Below, in pieces: positions 61,970-64,000 of a stretch of 64,000 nucleotides of DNA (positions are counted from its first letter, which is position 1; every line of letters begins with the position of its first letter). This stretch comes from Strongyloides papillosus (lineage: Eukaryota > Nematoda > Chromadorea > Rhabditida > Strongyloididae). The notes below the pieces were generated by a model that was given only the letters and a program-made list of their open reading frames with translations, ran no database searches and had not been told where the DNA came from. Location of the stretch: assembly GCA_005656395.1 (NCBI GenBank), contig SRSI01000004.1:1736001-1800000 (forward strand), read 5' to 3'. The position numbers and the translations under genes were made by a program.

Positions 61970-64000
61970 AAAAAAACAACATTGGCAGTATTTAAATTAA
62001 AAGAAAAGAGAATGATCTGATTTATATTACTCGTACAATTGAATTATTGCAATAATTTTAACGACATTTAATAATTTTTTTATACTACAATTAAATAAAT
62101 ATATGTAAATTAGTATAAATTAAATGCTAACATATGCTTATTGTATACATTTTTTAATAAGAAATTTAATTATCTTTATTGTAAATTTCTCCTATTACTT
62201 TGATTGATTTTTTATTACATAATATTTTTTCGATGTTTATTATTTTAACCATTATTCTTTTGAAAATGTATAAACAAATAAACTGTCTTTTTATTATATA
62301 TTACTATTAATATGCTATTATTTTTTTTTCTATTAAATATTAAAATATATAGTTATATTATTTATAAATACTTTTTGAATCATTTTAATATGTATCTACC
62401 TGACAATATTGCATCATTATTGTTGAATAAACTATATAACCATTTTTATTTTTCCTTTTTACAGCCTGGCTAACAATAATATATTTTTTCGTGCCATCTA
62501 ACTTTCATGATACCAAAGTAAAATATGATGGATAAATGCACAAAGATCATATAATTGTGTTTGTTCTTTTTTTATAAACATAATTTTACTATGTATTTAC
62601 TTTTTTTAAAGAGGTTTTATATAATAATGTATCAAACAACTTCAATTTTGTTGTCAATTATTATTATGAAATGAAATATACTTTGTAATTTATATGTAAA
62701 ATGAACCTTAAAATGTTTGTAAAAAAACATAAAATGTATATTCAATGAATAATAAAACATATTACACTATAAAAATATGTATTTTTATTATTTAAAATAA
62801 TATAGTGTAAATAAGTAACCATATTTTTATGGATATGATTTGTTAATTCTATTCATTAAATTACTTGGTATTTTAAATTATTCATTAAATAAGATACACG
62901 TGTTATAACATTCTGTTACAAAAATTATACTAAAAACATAAATGGTTTTAAAGAATGATTAATGTTTATGCTATATATTGTAAATATGCTTGAATGATTT
63001 TTTTTATCTTTTTATGACTTAACAACGAATTTTGTACTATTCCTCTCTATATTTTATTCAATATAAGCCTTAATAATTATTCTACAAGATATAACTGTTC
63101 TTTAAAAATATGATTTTAAATCAATCAGACATTTTTAACTACTTTTATTGCTAAAACTGTATATTATTTTATTATTTGAAAAAGAATTTTGTGCAAAAAT
63201 TTATAAATCTATCCATGTACAACAAAAACATTATAATCATGATTTCAATATAAACTTTTAATTTTTCATTTTTTAATCACTTAATTTTAACATATTTTCC
63301 CTTTTATTTGTGTCATGAGCAATCAAAATGTATGTTAAAGATGAATTATAAAGATATATAAAATGCATTTAATAGTTTTTAAACCGAAAATATTTTAAAA
63401 CTACATATATTCACACAAGTGCTCTTTATAATAATATACACAGATACCCTTTCATTTTTTCTCCTTTTGATATTAATATATTTACTAATTTGTTGATCTT
63501 TTTTCTAATTGTTGATTATTTTGTTTATTTTCTTATTTATTTACATATAATAATTAACTAAAAAATATACAAAAATATATTCTTTAAATATATATATGAT
63601 AATGAAATACTTTATTTTATCTAACAAAACAACTAATTTTAAAGTATTCTTGTATTACTATGTATACTATACATAAAATATTTTTTTCCCTATCAAAATT
63701 AAAGTATTATCTTTACCATAAATTCTCTAGCACACGCTTTTAAAATTTTTCTTTAATACTTGTATTTTATACTATTATGATATGTTATTAATAATAAAAG
63801 GATATCTAAATAAAATTTTTTTTAAAAAGGACAAAAATATTCTATTATCAGTTATTTCAAATTATTTGTACTCAAATATTTTATTCCATGTACATTTTTA
63901 TCGTTCATTCTCTTAGTTGAATTAATTGTATACTACTTCCATTCAATTATTGTTATTCATTTTTAATCATATAAATATTTTGAAATTTCTTTTATCTGAT
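61970..64000. other. Gene-free AT-rich tail of the window
   Basis: After the carboxypeptidase 3' UTR no frame, RNA or repeat is supported. It contains many short homopolymer and TATA-type tracts only. Confidence 0.6.
62094..62099 (+). terminator. Likely poly(A) signal of carboxypeptidase gene
   Basis: Canonical AATAAA 125 nt past the carboxypeptidase stop codon. In sequence this A/T-rich such a hexamer can occur by chance, so the call is tentative. Confidence 0.35.

Overview
The window is an extremely AT-rich animal genome segment: by eye about three quarters or more A+T, with long A/T homopolymer runs between genes. The coding genes are intron-poor, and their introns are very short (many of 32 to 90 nt, with GTAAG/GTATG donors and TTTTAG/TTTCAG acceptors). 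The gene content is metazoan and nematode-like: an IP3 receptor, Dishevelled, a MALT1-type paracaspase, OSTM1, an NRF-type acyltransferase, a nematode-type lipase, MIG-18-like secreted repeats and cholinesterase-fold proteins. I infer a clade IV nematode of the Strongyloides type; the composition, intron style and secreted-protein content fit, but I cannot fix the species.

Layout. 1-9 kb, minus strand: an ARMC9-like armadillo protein, a full-length MALT1-like paracaspase, and a Dishevelled-like PDZ+DEP protein 228 bp upstream of the paracaspase in the same direction. 9-12.7 kb: a gene-free interval separating divergent dishevelled and itr-1. 12.7-22.2 kb, plus: the complete IP3 receptor gene, including a predicted 27-nt cassette micro-exon. 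22.2-24.6 kb: an 820-bp mariner-like non-autonomous element and possible further remnants. 24.6-26.1 kb, minus: a NT5DC2/3-like HAD 5'-nucleotidase. 28-28.8 kb, plus: a secreted cysteine-rich protein. 29.2-30.3 kb, minus: a divergent AMSH-like protein that has lost the JAMM metal ligands. 32-34.3 kb, plus: a cholinesterase-fold protein without a catalytic serine, whose large intron carries a tiny secreted-peptide gene on the other strand. 34.5-35.4 kb, minus: an unrecognised membrane protein. 36.9-37.9 kb, minus: a class-2 lipase. 39.1-41.2 kb, minus: an NRF-6-like acyltransferase. 44.9-46.2 kb, minus: a secreted cysteine-rich MIG-18-like repeat protein. 47.7-48.8 kb, plus: OSTM1. 50.1-51.0 kb, minus: an acidic/basic repeat secretory protein. 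52.3-53.1 kb, plus: a KChIP-like EF-hand protein. 53.2-54.0 kb, minus: an unrecognised secreted protein. 54.9-56.4 kb, minus: ARFGAP2/3. 57.2-58.9 kb, plus: a Golgi/endolysosome-type NTPDase. 60.4-62.0 kb, plus: an M14 zinc carboxypeptidase. The end is a gene-free tail.

The exon models below were built by hand from splice signals. In every model the exon lengths sum to a multiple of three and the joined reading frame stays open, which is strong internal support. The genes do not form one pathway. Two themes recur: conserved cell biology (calcium release, Wnt, trafficking, lysosome) and a set of secreted, cysteine-rich or enzyme-fold proteins, several of which have lost catalytic residues (AMSH-like, esterase) or have unusual active sites (carboxypeptidase).
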